In this document: piece after piece, positions 7,307-16,744 of the stretch
How the letters are laid out: each line of letters begins with the position of its first letter
How positions within the stretch are numbered: the stretch's first letter is position 1
NCBI GenBank assembly: GCA_022842935.1
Contig: JALHOP010000001.1
Location: 496,001 to 560,000, forward strand
DNA from: Myxococcota bacterium
GTDB lineage: Bacteria > Myxococcota > XYA12-FULL-58-9 > JALHOP01
DNA: 64,000 nt
Direction of reading: 5' to 3'
Translations under genes and position numbers: made by a program
Notes under the pieces: model-generated
Database searches by the model: none
The model's input: the letters and a program-made list of their open reading frames with translations, nothing else
Told to the model about the DNA's origin: nothing

Positions 7307-9958
7307 TTAGCGGTCTCTTCGGCGCGTGCGATCACGTGCGATGTCTTCGATGCAGCGCGCTACCAGAGCGGTCCAACCCGTCTGGTGGGAGGCGCCGAGC
7401 CCGCGCCCGTCGTCGCCATGGAAGTATTCGTAGAAGAGGACGAGGTCCTTGAAGTTCGGGTCGTCGGTGTACAAGCGCGAGTCGCCGTGACAGGGTCTGC
7501 GGCCATCGGGGCCAGTCAAGAAAATACTGGCGAGCCTCCGCTCGAGCGCGCGCGCCACGTCGCGCAAGGTCATCATCACGCCCGAGCCGTAGGGCATCTC
7601 GACCTTGAGGCTTTCGCCGTAGAAGCGATGATATCGTTCGAGAGACTCGATGAGGAGAAAGTTGAGCGGGAACCAGATGGGACCCCGCCAGTTCGAATTG
7701 CCGCCGAAGACCCAGCTCTGCGAGTCGCCGGGCTCGTAGCCCAACCGATAGCTCTGACCGCCCGCCTCGAACGTGAACGGTGTCTTCCCGTGCGCTTTCG
7801 AGAGCGCGCGCACGCCATGCGGCGCGAGCATTTCCTCTTCGTCGAGCACATAGCGCAGCACGCGCACGAGCCTCTCGCGTGACGGGATAGCGAGAAGCCG
7901 TAAGCCCTTTCCGTCGCCGTCGCTGTCGTGAAAGGCAATTTGACCGGCCAAGTCCTGGCGGTTCTCGAGGAACCAACGCATACGCTTGCGAAAGCCGGGA
8001 AAGCGCTCGAGCTGGACGTCGTCGAGGATGCGCGCCGCGAACAGCGGAATGACACCGACCATCGAACGGACGCGTAGGGGCACGCGTTTTCCTGCCGCGT
8101 CGAGCACCGAATAGTAGAAGCCGTCTTCTTCGTCCCATAAGCCCGATCCGCCGAAGCGGTTGATGGCGTCGACGATCGCGATGAAGTGCTCGAACAGCTT
8201 CGACGCGATGTCTTCATAGGCTGGGTCGGTGACCGCGAGCTCCAGCGCGATGCCCACCATGACCGCGCAGAAGAAAGCCATCCAAGCGGTGCCGTCGGCC
8301 TGCTCCAGGTAGACTCCGGAGGGCAGCGGCTGTGAACGATCGAAGATGCCGATGTTGTCGAGCCCCAAGAAGCCGCCATCGAAGAGGTGGCGACCGTTGG
8401 CGTCCTTGCGGTTCACCCACCAGGTGAAGTTCACCAGCAGCTTGTTGAAGACACGCGACAAAAACAGGTGATCGCGGCGCCCGGACAACTTGTAGACCTG
8501 CCAGCAGGCCCAGGCGTGGACCGGGGGGTTGACGTCCGCGAAACCGTACTCGTACGCAGGGATCTGGCCGTTCGGGTGCATGTACCACTCGCGCAAGAGC
8601 AGCACGAGCTGGTCCTTGGCGAACTGCGGGTCAATCCGCACGAATGGAATCATGTGGAAAGCGAGGTCCCATGCGGCAAACCAAGGGTATTCCCAGGTGT
8701 CCGGCATCGAGAGCACATCCCGCATGAAGACGTGTTGCCAGTCGCGGTTACGGCCGTAGAGGTGACCCGCTGGCGGCGGTGGCGCGATGGGGTCGCCCTC
8801 GAGCCAGTCCTTCACCACGTAGGTATAGAACTGCTTCGACCAGATGAGCCCCGCGTACGCCTGGCGGTGCACACGCTTCTCGTCTTCGCTCATGCCGTGG
8901 ATCACCCGCTCGGCGTAGAACGCGTCGGCCTCGGCACGGCGCGCCTCCACAACGCCGTCAAAGCCGGTGAAGCTACTCGTCTTGCGCGCAAGCCGCAGCC
9001 GCAGCACGCGCCGCTCACCCGGCGCTAAGCGGTCGCTCCATAGCCAAGCGCCTTTGGTGCCCTGGCCGGTGGCGCGGACGGCCGCGTGCTCGCCGTTCAC
9101 GACGTAGCGATGGAAAGCGTCTTTCACGTGCGGGGACGCGTTTTTGGTACCGAAGAGCCGCTCGTTGTTGGTCTCGTTGTCGGTGAAGAGGTGCCGCTCG
9201 ATGCCCGCTGCGTCATCGATGGACAAGACATACGTACCGAGCTCGCTGTGCGTGGCCGTCATGTGCAGCGGGTCGGTCGCCTCGATGATTGGCCTTGGCG
9301 GATAGCCTTCGCCGCTCCGTCCCCAGCTCCACGTGTTGCGGAACCACACTGTGGGGAGCACCCACAATGGCGCCACCTTTTCCGATTGATTGACGATGGC
9401 GATGCGGATGAGGATATCGTCTGGGTCCGCTTTGGCGTACTCTACTTGGACGTCGAAGTAGCCGCGCTGGAAGATGCCGGTATCGACGAGCTCCGCCTCG
9501 GGGAGCGTCAGGTCGCGCTTGCGCGCCTCGGCTTCACGCAACAGCCACTCGTAAGGGAACCTCTCATGCGGGTACTTGTAGAGCGCCTTGAGGTACGAGG
9601 CGGTGGGCGTGGCATCGAGGTAGTAGTAGAGTTCTTTGACGTCTTCTCCGTGGTTGCCCTCGGGGCCAGTCAGACCAAAGAGGCGCTCCTTGAGGATCGG
9701 GTCGTTGCCGTTCCAGAGGGCTACTGCAAAGCAGAGCCGCGCTTGCCTATCGCAGAAGCCGAGGAGGCCGTCTTCGCCCCAGCGGTAGGCACGGCTACGG
9801 GCCTGGTCGTGGGTCACGTACGCCCAGGCATTCTGGTCGTTCGAGTAATCCTCGCGCACTGTTCCCCACTGGCGCTCGGCGAGGTAGGGACCAAAGCGCT
9901 TCCAGTAGCGATCGCGTAGCGCGTCTTCGGCGAGGCGTTCGTCTTCGACAGTCGACAT
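7307..9958 (-). CDS. GH63-like glucosidase / (alpha/alpha)6-barrel glycoside hydrolase
   Basis: 883 residues from the ATG at 9958 ([20 protein letters not shown]). The open frame continues to 10132, but that part crosses the divergent gene and looks non-coding. Tryptophan- and glycine-rich barrel motifs are seen: [51 protein letters not shown] and [19 protein letters not shown]. These match large bacterial proteins annotated as glucosidases with a GH63 C-terminal domain. No signal peptide is visible, so it is probably cytoplasmic, acting on trehalose-, maltose- or glycogen-like oligosaccharides (inference). It is divergent from the methyltransferase, with 16 nt between start codons. Confidence 0.8.
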   Translation of the reverse strand: MSTVEDERLAEDALRDRYWKRFGPYLAERQWGTVREDYSNDQNAWAYVTHDQARSRAYRWGEDGLLGFCDRQARLCFAVALWNGNDPILKERLFGLTGPEGNHGEDVKELYYYLDATPTASYLKALYKYPHERFPYEWLLREAEARKRDLTLPEAELVDTGIFQRGYFDVQVEYAKADPDDILIRIAIVNQSEKVAPLWVLPTVWFRNTWSWGRSGEGYPPRPIIEATDPLHMTATHSELGTYVLSIDDAAGIERHLFTDNETNNERLFGTKNASPHVKDAFHRYVVNGEHAAVRATGQGTKGAWLWSDRLAPGERRVLRLRLARKTSSFTGFDGVVEARRAEADAFYAERVIHGMSEDEKRVHRQAYAGLIWSKQFYTYVVKDWLEGDPIAPPPPAGHLYGRNRDWQHVFMRDVLSMPDTWEYPWFAAWDLAFHMIPFVRIDPQFAKDQLVLLLREWYMHPNGQIPAYEYGFADVNPPVHAWACWQVYKLSGRRDHLFLSRVFNKLLVNFTWWVNRKDANGRHLFDGGFLGLDNIGIFDRSQPLPSGVYLEQADGTAWMAFFCAVMVGIALELAVTDPAYEDIASKLFEHFIAIVDAINRFGGSGLWDEEDGFYYSVLDAAGKRVPLRVRSMVGVIPLFAARILDDVQLERFPGFRKRMRWFLENRQDLAGQIAFHDSDGDGKGLRLLAIPSRERLVRVLRYVLDEEEMLAPHGVRALSKAHGKTPFTFEAGGQSYRLGYEPGDSQSWVFGGNSNWRGPIWFPLNFLLIESLERYHRFYGESLKVEMPYGSGVMMTLRDVARALERRLASIFLTGPDGRRPCHGDSRLYTDDPNFKDLVLFYEYFHGDDGRGLGASHQTGWTALVARCIEDIARDRTRRRDR

Positions 9959-9974
9959 GAGGGACCAGCCAACT

Positions 9975-10835
9975 ATGGCCGACAACTTGACCCCGATCGA
10001 GCATGTCTCCGACACGGCCCTGTGGGTAGCAACCTTTCGGGCCCGTGAGGGTCGCCGTAAGAAGCCTCTGTTTCGCGACCCGTATGCCGGTATCCTCGCG
10101 GGCGAGCGCGGCGAGTGGATCGCGCGAACCATGGAACGGAGCCGCTATATCGCCTGGACGGTGGTTATTCGCACCGTAATCATCGACGCCTACATCGCGA
10201 TGTTGATCGCGGAGGGTGCCGACGCCGTGCTGAATCTCGGTGCCGGTCTCGATACCCGCCCGTATCGGCTCGACCTCCCCAGCGACTTCCAGTGGTTCGA
10301 GGTCGACTACGAGCCGATCCTGGCGCTCAAGAACGAGAAGCTCAGAGGTACGCCCGCCCGCTGCGCGCTCGAGCGTTGGGCGGTGGACTTGAATGACGCG
10401 AAGGCCCGCGAGGCTCTACTCGCGCAAGTCAGCGAGCGCGCCCGCAACGTCATCGTCCTCACCGAAGGTGTCGTTCCGTATCTCGCTCCCGAGCAGGTTG
10501 CCGACCTCGCCAAGGCCCTCCGACGCTTTCCCTCCATGAAGCACTGGATCGCGGACTACATGACGTCGGTCGTGAAGCCGTGGCTCACCGGCAGACATGC
10601 CCGGCAGATGCGCAACGCGCCGTTCCAATTTTTCGTCGACGATTGGCACGGCTTCCATGCCGGCAACGGCTGGAAAGCCCGCGAGGTTCGCTACTACGGA
10701 GACGAGTCTTCCCGACTCGGCCGCCAGTTCCCGATGCCTCTGTGGGCGATGCCTTTCATGCTCTTGGCTTCGAAGAACCGCCGTCGCGCGATTGGTCGTC
10801 TGGCCGGCTACGCCCTGCTCGAGCCGAAAAATTGA
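9975..10835 (+). CDS. class I SAM-dependent methyltransferase, LCM/TIGR00027 type
   Basis: 286 residues from the ATG at 9975; an in-frame ATG at 9957 would add six. The SAM-binding motif LNLGAGLDTRPYRLDL followed by WFEVDYEPILALKNEKL is diagnostic for leucine carboxyl-methyltransferase-like (PPM1/TIGR00027) enzymes, supported by VIVLTEGVVPYLAPEQV. In bacteria these methylate small hydroxyl- or carboxyl-bearing metabolites, often of secondary metabolism. The target is unknown. It is divergent from the glucosidase and 33 nt upstream of the TPR lipoprotein. Confidence 0.85.
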   Translation: MADNLTPIEHVSDTALWVATFRAREGRRKKPLFRDPYAGILAGERGEWIARTMERSRYIAWTVVIRTVIIDAYIAMLIAEGADAVLNLGAGLDTRPYRLDLPSDFQWFEVDYEPILALKNEKLRGTPARCALERWAVDLNDAKAREALLAQVSERARNVIVLTEGVVPYLAPEQVADLAKALRRFPSMKHWIADYMTSVVKPWLTGRHARQMRNAPFQFFVDDWHGFHAGNGWKAREVRYYGDESSRLGRQFPMPLWAMPFMLLASKNRRRAIGRLAGYALLEPKN

Positions 10836-10868
10836 CCGTTCCAGCGGGCGACCTTACCGTCGCACACG

Positions 10869-11639
10869 ATGCGCCGACTTACGTTCATATTCGTCCTTGG
10901 ATTGACCGCGTGTGGTCACACAGCCTCCGAGCAAGACCAGGCTCAGGCGCGGCTGCAGTACGACATGGGCGTAACGTCGCTAAAGCGTGGTGATACGCGC
11001 GCTGCGCTGCGCGACCTGATGACTGCCGCCGAGAAAGATCCGGAGCTACCGCAGGTTCACAACGCTCTCGGCCTCGTTCTGCACTCCTTGGGTCGCGCCG
11101 ACGACGCTCTCGCACACTACGAGCGCGCTATTGCACTCAAGCCGGACTTTTCTGAGGCGCAGAACAACATGGGCACCCTGCTGACAGACATGGGTCGCTA
11201 CGACGAGGCTGTCGCCGCGCATCAGAAAGCGATGGGCGATATTCTCTACGGCACCCCATGGCTCGCCGAGGGCAACATGGCGTGGGCCCTTTACAAGCGT
11301 GGCGATGTGGCTGGCGCCCGCAAGCACCTTCGCAACGCCTTGGCGACCAATCCCAAGTTCTGCCGTGGCTACGAGTGGCTCGCGCACATCGACCTCGAGC
11401 AGGGGGCGGCCGATGACACCGTTCAGAGCTGTATGCGCTTCGAGCGCTACTGCGCGGCCGATCCTGAGATCGCCGACCAGATCCAACCCGAGCTCCTCCG
11501 CGAGATGCGGTACTACCTCGCCATGGGGCACCTCAAGCGCGGTGACCACGACGCGGCGCGTGACGCCTTCACGCAGTGCGCTGACGAGACGGATGGGTAC
11601 GGCGCGCGTTGCCGTACCTCGCTTGCGACCTTGAACTGA
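10869..11639 (+). CDS. TPR lipoprotein, Tgl/PilF-like
   Basis: 256 residues. A short signal peptide ends in the lipobox LTAC (Cys15). At least four tetratricopeptide repeats follow, e.g. AHYERAIALKPDFSEAQNNMG and ARKHLRNALATNPKFCRGYEWLA. The C-terminus carries paired cysteines (QSCMRFERYCAADP, QCADETDGYGARC). This is the architecture of PilF/PilW/Tgl pilotins that help PilQ secretin assemble in the outer membrane for type IV pili. No other pil gene is next to it, so the pilotin role is inferred. Confidence 0.75.
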   Translation: MRRLTFIFVLGLTACGHTASEQDQAQARLQYDMGVTSLKRGDTRAALRDLMTAAEKDPELPQVHNALGLVLHSLGRADDALAHYERAIALKPDFSEAQNNMGTLLTDMGRYDEAVAAHQKAMGDILYGTPWLAEGNMAWALYKRGDVAGARKHLRNALATNPKFCRGYEWLAHIDLEQGAADDTVQSCMRFERYCAADPEIADQIQPELLREMRYYLAMGHLKRGDHDAARDAFTQCADETDGYGARCRTSLATLN

Positions 11640-11855
11640 AACCCGCTAGCGCCGTTCTAAGACGCGGTCGACCAGACGGTCGGCGCACGTGACGCGCGGC
11701 GGAAGTAGTCGCGCGCCTTGTGTCGCCGGGACGGCCACCGGGTCCAGGTCAACCGCTGCGGCGGTAGTCGTAAAGAACCACCTTCGTTGCGCGGAAAAAC
11801 AACCGACTTACCTGGCCCATTGCGTGCGGCGGTGACCCGGGGGTAGCGGAAGGTC

Positions 11856-12470
11856 ATGGAGTTGCGCGGCGTGGTGGTTCACACCACGAGCTTCGACGAG
11901 TCGAGCCGGGTAGTCGAGCTACTCACGGCCGAGGAGGGCCGTCTCGCGTGTGTGGCTCGCGGGGCGCGCGCTTCGAAACGGCGCTTTGCGGGGGGCCTCG
12001 ACCTCTTCGCCACCTTGGCCGTCGAGGTGTCCCCGGGAGGCAACCTCTGGCGCCTCGAACGTGCGGGCGTGGTCGACCCGCGTGTCGGCATTCGTAGCAG
12101 CCTTGAGGCCTTCGAGCGGGCGGGGCGCATCACCGAATGCGCGCGCGCGCTCACCAATGCGCACCAGCGCTCGACCGAGCAGTTGAGCGCGCTCGAAGCG
12201 GGCCTCGACGCGTGCGCACGGGGCGACCTCGAGTCCGCGATCACTGCGTATCCGCGTTTGCTGACGGCTGCCGGCATCATGCCCGACGAGGAGGGCCTGA
12301 CGTGTGCTCCGGAGGTTCTCGCGGCGTTGCTGTCGGGAGATGCGCCGACCCCTGGGATCGCCGACTCGGTCGAGGTTCTCGCGATGAAGTGGATCGAGCA
12401 TCACGTTGGCCATCCGCTCAAGACGCGCGTGACACCGGTCGCAGGCAGCGATAAGCGACATCGGCAATGA
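11856..12470 (+). CDS. recO: DNA repair protein RecO
   Basis: 204 residues. The N-terminal OB fold is typical of RecO: VVVHTTSFDESSRVVELLTAEEG, then ACVARGARASKRRFAGGLDLF. The helical C-terminal part is short and has no Cys-x2-Cys zinc pair, so it is below the usual ~230-270 residues. RecO loads RecA on SSB-coated single-stranded DNA in gap repair. Its stop overlaps the start of the next gene by four bases (ATGA). The 216 nt upstream contain no gene I can support. Confidence 0.85.
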   Translation: MELRGVVVHTTSFDESSRVVELLTAEEGRLACVARGARASKRRFAGGLDLFATLAVEVSPGGNLWRLERAGVVDPRVGIRSSLEAFERAGRITECARALTNAHQRSTEQLSALEAGLDACARGDLESAITAYPRLLTAAGIMPDEEGLTCAPEVLAALLSGDAPTPGIADSVEVLAMKWIEHHVGHPLKTRVTPVAGSDKRHRQ

Positions 12471-14839
12471 ATCACATCTTGATGGTCGTAGCGTTAGTTG
12501 GTGCCGGCAGCGCCGACATGACCCCCGGCGGTGTTTCGAACGTGCGTGGCTTTGCCCGTGGCGTCGACGCGCTCACATTCGACCCGGCGGGCACTGCGTT
12601 CGTCGACGGGCTCGAGCTGCAGTATGAGCAGTTCTCCATCAAGAACGAGCACAGCCTCTTCGGAGCCTACGGCATCGTGCCGATGGGACCCCTGCGCGTG
12701 CAGGCAGGCTACGAGTGGGTGCCGCTCACCAATCGCTCGTTCGAGCGCGGCAGTATCGGCCTCTCGGCGAAGCTGTCCGAGACCCTTGCCGTCGGATTCA
12801 CTTATCGTGGCTACCGTTCCTATCAGCGCGAATTTCGCGAAGGCGGTACGTGGGATATTGGCCTCTTCGCGACGCCGTTCCAGTGGCTGTCGATTTCGCT
12901 CGGCATCGACAATGTCGGCAGTCCCTACCTGTTGGATGCGCGGCAGAACTTCCGCTATAGCGGAGGTGTCGCCATTCGCCCGGTTCTCGCTGCTCCCTGG
13001 CTGACCGTGGGCGCACAGAGCCAGCTCGACGGCCGGACGCACGACTTCGCCCAAACTCGCGCCATCGTCGATGTTGGCGCGCGAGGCGTACATGTCTATG
13101 GCGCCTACGATTTTCAGAACGAGTTCGTCGCGGTCGGTCTGCAGCTGGGCTTTGGTCCGCTCGAGCTCCGTCAGGCGTTCGATATGCAAGCGGGTGACGA
13201 GGCGCGCTCCGGCACGGGCCGCGAGGAGCTCGCCTCCGCCACCGTCGTAACGTTTCGCTCGAACCCCGCGGAGAGCCTCGGTGAGTGGCAGAGTGGTCGT
13301 ACCGTTGAGCTCGCGCTCTCGGGTGAGCTGACGCGTAAGGGTGACGGCTTGTTTGGGACGCGCGAGATGACGCCCACCATCGGCTGGCGGCTGCGTCGTC
13401 TTGCCCGCGAGCCCACAGTCGGCACCGTCGTGCTGAAGGTCGGCCAGCTCTCGGTCGGCATGGGCTTCGTCGACGAGCTACGCGCCGAGATCATGAACCT
13501 GCGCGCCGCTGGCAAGCGTGTCATCGCCGAGATCGGGTACGCCGATGACAAGACCTACCTCGTGGCAGCGGCAGCGGACGTCGTGCGCCTCGACAAGTCG
13601 GCCATCATCGGCGTCGATGGTTTCGCCTTGTTGGCCTACTACTTTGGCGCTGCGCTCGAGCACATCGGCATCCGTTTCGACGTTGTCGCCATTGGACGTT
13701 ACAAGTCGGCACCAGACGCATTGACCAGCGACAGGCCGCGTCCCGAGGACGACGAGGTACGTAGTGAGCTCCTCGCACAGGCCCAGGCGACCCTCGAAAC
13801 GGCTCTCAGGGAGCGTGGCCTCGACGACGAGCGTGTCGCAACCGTGTTGCGGCGCGGAGGGGTGCGGGCGGACGAAGCTCGTGGCTTTGGCCTCGTCGAC
13901 GAAGTCGTCGAGCTCGACATCGCGCGGCCAGACAAGGAGCGCGCTCACACCGCGGATGACCTGCTCGACCGGCCGGCCGCAACGTGGGGTCAAGCGCCGA
14001 TCATCGCGGTGGTTCCAGTGGTCGGTACAATCGTGCGCGATGATGACGACAACCCCCTGCCGGGCGAGTCCGCTTCGGCGAAACGTATCGTCAAGCAGCT
14101 CACCGACGCGGCGAACGATCCGCAGGTCGCGGCAGTCGTCGTCCGGGTCGACAGTGGCGGCGGTGAGATCTTCGCGTCCGAGCTCATCTACCGCGCCGTC
14201 CTCGAAGTGCAGCGCAAAAAGCCCATCGTGGCATCGATGGCGGACACGGCGGCGTCGGGGGGGTACTACGTCATTGCGGGTGCCGACACGATTCTTGCGG
14301 AGCCCAATACGCTGACGGGCTCGATCGGTATCTTCCAGCTGAAGATGGACTTATCGGGCCTCTACAAGCTCACCGACATCAAGCCATACACCTACCGCAC
14401 GGGGCCACTCGCCGACTGGCGCTACACGACGCATGGCTTCAATGACGACGAGCGGGCGCGGCTTACGCAGATCCTGGGCGAAGAGTACGAGGAGTTTCTC
14501 GGAAAGGTCGCTGCCGGTCGCAAGCTTCCTAAGGAACGCGTGCGCGAGCTCGCCGAGGGCCGCGTCTACAGTGGACTGAAAGCGCTGCAGGTCGGCTTGG
14601 TCGATCGTCTCGGTGGGCTTGCCGACGCAATCGACGAAGCTCGTCGCCGCGCCCGGGTCAACGACGAGGTCGAGGTAAGGATGCCGAGCGCCGAGTTCTC
14701 TCTCGGCAGCGCTGTCAGCAAGGCGGCGAGCGTGACGGTGTCGCCACTCGAGCACATCGAAGCCCTGCACCGACGCTTGTCGCGCTGGGAGCACGAGCCG
14801 TTGGCACTCATGCCCGAGACGATCGAGGTGGTGCCCTGA
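12467..14839 (+). CDS. sppA: outer-membrane-barrel-like domain fused to signal peptide peptidase SppA (S49)
   Basis: 790 residues. A short signal peptide is followed by a beta-rich region (~20-270) with FadL/PorV-like character (GVSNVRGFARGVDALTF, DPAGTAFVDG, alternating aromatic strands such as LRVQAGYEWVPL). From ~300 it is a two-repeat SppA: the first half carries the general-base lysine (GRYKSAPD, Lys413) and the second the nucleophile (DTAASGGYY, Ser597). SppA normally degrades cleaved signal peptides at the inner membrane. A barrel-like extension would place this one differently or give it an outer-membrane partner. It overlaps recO by 4 nt. Confidence 0.85.
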   Translation: MNHILMVVALVGAGSADMTPGGVSNVRGFARGVDALTFDPAGTAFVDGLELQYEQFSIKNEHSLFGAYGIVPMGPLRVQAGYEWVPLTNRSFERGSIGLSAKLSETLAVGFTYRGYRSYQREFREGGTWDIGLFATPFQWLSISLGIDNVGSPYLLDARQNFRYSGGVAIRPVLAAPWLTVGAQSQLDGRTHDFAQTRAIVDVGARGVHVYGAYDFQNEFVAVGLQLGFGPLELRQAFDMQAGDEARSGTGREELASATVVTFRSNPAESLGEWQSGRTVELALSGELTRKGDGLFGTREMTPTIGWRLRRLAREPTVGTVVLKVGQLSVGMGFVDELRAEIMNLRAAGKRVIAEIGYADDKTYLVAAAADVVRLDKSAIIGVDGFALLAYYFGAALEHIGIRFDVVAIGRYKSAPDALTSDRPRPEDDEVRSELLAQAQATLETALRERGLDDERVATVLRRGGVRADEARGFGLVDEVVELDIARPDKERAHTADDLLDRPAATWGQAPIIAVVPVVGTIVRDDDDNPLPGESASAKRIVKQLTDAANDPQVAAVVVRVDSGGGEIFASELIYRAVLEVQRKKPIVASMADTAASGGYYVIAGADTILAEPNTLTGSIGIFQLKMDLSGLYKLTDIKPYTYRTGPLADWRYTTHGFNDDERARLTQILGEEYEEFLGKVAAGRKLPKERVRELAEGRVYSGLKALQVGLVDRLGGLADAIDEARRRARVNDEVEVRMPSAEFSLGSAVSKAASVTVSPLEHIEALHRRLSRWEHEPLALMPETIEVVP

Positions 14840-14955
14840 CGACGCAACTGTCGCCATCGCGCCTCGGCGCGCAAGACCTGGCCGGCTTCGCCCGGCAGAA
14901 GAAGAGCGGCCGCGTCTCCTGGACGGTTCAAGGCAAGGTCTACGCGCTCGAGCTC

Positions 14956-16047
14956 GTGAACGGACGCCCGGTGCGAGCCATCGGCGCGTCGGGACAGGCC
15001 AACGACGACCGCGCCGCGGTGGTGAGGACCTTGCGCGCATTCGCTTTGGCGGACAGTGGCACCTTCGACTTCAGCGAAGGTTTCGTCAGCGGCGATTCTT
15101 CGGTCGATACGCTCGGAGAAATCTTGCTCGAGCTTGGCCGTGGGCTTACGCCGCAACATGTTTCCGCCATCGCGGCTGCGCACCGCGACGTCGCGCCGTC
15201 GGCCGAATACGAACGTCTTCGCGATGCGGTTGCGCGTGTTTGCGGGACGCCGCCTAGCACGACGATGGCTGCAGATCGTGCGACGGTCATCGTGTTCGTG
15301 TTGGGGGGGCTCGTGGCGAAGCCTCCGGCCGTACTCCAGGAGATCGCCGCAGCGCACGCCGAGATGGCGACGCAGGACCACTACGCGTTCCTGGGTGTCG
15401 GGCGCAACGCCAAAGCCGACGACATTCGTAAGGCCTACTTCGACCACGCCAAGCGGTGGCACTCGGACCGCTTCGCTGGCGTCGACCTCGGCGACTACCG
15501 CGAGAAGGCGGACGCCTTGTTTCGCCGCGCAGACGAGGCGCAGAAGGTCTTGAGCGATCCGCAGCAGCGAGCAGACTACGACGACTTGCTCGACCGCGCG
15601 AAGCAGGGCCTACCCACGGACGTCAACGTCGTGCTGGAGGCCGAAGGGTTGTTTCGCAAAGCTCAAATCTTCGTGCGCCGTGGCCAGGCCGATGCCGCCG
15701 AGCCCGTTCTTGCTCAGGCCATCGCGCTGAACAAAGGCGAAGCGGAGTTTTACGCCTATCATGGCTATGCCCTGTTCGCCGCTAAGGGCGCGTCTGCCGC
15801 GGCGGAGGCCATCGCGGAGATTAACAAGGCGCTCGCGATGAACCCCAAACTCGACAGCGCCTACGAATTTCTCGGCAAGATCACCCGCGTGGAGGGCAAG
15901 CTCGACCTCGCCGTGAAGCACCTCAAGAAAGCGCTCGAGCTCAACCCAAAGAATCGTGAGGCTGAGCGCGAGCTACGCTTCGTCCAGGGTCAGCTCGCCA
16001 AGGCTCCCCAGGGTGGGGGACTCCTCAACAAGCTGCTGAAGCGATAG
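14956..16047 (+). CDS. J-domain protein with PATAN-like N-terminus and C-terminal TPRs
   Basis: 363 residues from a GTG, but the frame is open upstream to the SppA stop, and codons 14842-14955 look coding (LAGFARQKKSGRVSW, a PATAN/DUF4388-like strand pattern). A non-ATG start such as CTG at 14836, overlapping the TGA of sppA, is likely. The J-domain (DHYAFLGVGRNAKADDIRKA ... LSDPQQRADYD, residues ~137-215) has HSD where DnaK co-chaperones carry HPD. Three TPR-like repeats follow, e.g. LDLAVKHLKKALELNPKN. It probably acts as an adaptor rather than a standard DnaJ. Confidence 0.8.
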   Translation: MNGRPVRAIGASGQANDDRAAVVRTLRAFALADSGTFDFSEGFVSGDSSVDTLGEILLELGRGLTPQHVSAIAAAHRDVAPSAEYERLRDAVARVCGTPPSTTMAADRATVIVFVLGGLVAKPPAVLQEIAAAHAEMATQDHYAFLGVGRNAKADDIRKAYFDHAKRWHSDRFAGVDLGDYREKADALFRRADEAQKVLSDPQQRADYDDLLDRAKQGLPTDVNVVLEAEGLFRKAQIFVRRGQADAAEPVLAQAIALNKGEAEFYAYHGYALFAAKGASAAAEAIAEINKALAMNPKLDSAYEFLGKITRVEGKLDLAVKHLKKALELNPKNREAERELRFVQGQLAKAPQGGGLLNKLLKR

Positions 16048-16296
16048 TCGTCTCGAGCCTGGCTAAAACGAGGGCACGAGGTCGCCGAGCTCGCCTCGCG
16101 AGAACGCGCGCTGCGCAGCGTTGAGCCGATCGCGGCTGGGTGACCACTGGGATGTTCTCGCTTGCCGCGTGAAACGCCCGCGGCGCGAGCAACTCCGGCG
16201 CCATGTAGGTTACCGCCGAGAAGCCAGCGTGAGGATGCGGCCGAAAGGTTGGCTCGTCAGAAAGAACTGACGATCGGTAGACGATACGGTGTGACC

Positions 16297-16623
16297 ATGA
16301 AGTCAACGTCCGGCAAACGACCTGCAGCGCTTCGTGGCGGCGCACAGACGAGGCCTACCTCGAGCTTCCTCGGCCACGTGCTCGTGGGCGTCGCGAGTCG
16401 GATGCGCGATGCCACAGCCAGCGCCCTCGCGAGCCTCGACCTGTCGCCCCGCGAGTTTGGCCTTCTCAACCAAGCCGTCCACGAGCCACAGCGGACCCAG
16501 TCACAGCTCGGCGAAGCCTTGCGTATCGCTTGCAAACGCGGACGCGGCGACCGGCTGAGACGCGATGTGGATCTTGACTTCATCACGAGGGCGCGAACGC
16601 GTGGTCTGATCCCAGCTTCGTGA
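16297..16623 (+). pseudogene. truncated MarR-family regulator remnant
   Basis: The translation contains a MarR-like start of the winged helix (LASLDLSPREFGLLNQAVHE, then RTQSQLGEALRI). It continues into a degraded recognition-helix region (DVDLDFITRARTRGLI resembles a MarR helix plus wing entry) and stops after 108 residues, without the wing and the C-terminal dimerisation helix of a normal ~150-residue MarR. No frame continues the domain downstream. I read it as decayed. The flanks 16048-16296 and 16624-16744 contain nothing I can assign. Confidence 0.5.
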
Positions 16624-16744
16624 GGGCAGTGGAGGCGACCGGGCGAGACAAGCTCGTCATGTGCGGGTTGTGGATGGAGGTCCGCCTGGCTCAGACCGTG
16701 ACGTCCGCCGCGGGTTAGTCACCCTTTTGTGGGCGCTATCGCGG

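Noticed and set aside
9086-9919. 277-codon + strand frame
   Set aside because: Antisense shadow of the GH63-like glucosidase. The minus-strand frame has clear Trp/Gly barrel motifs.
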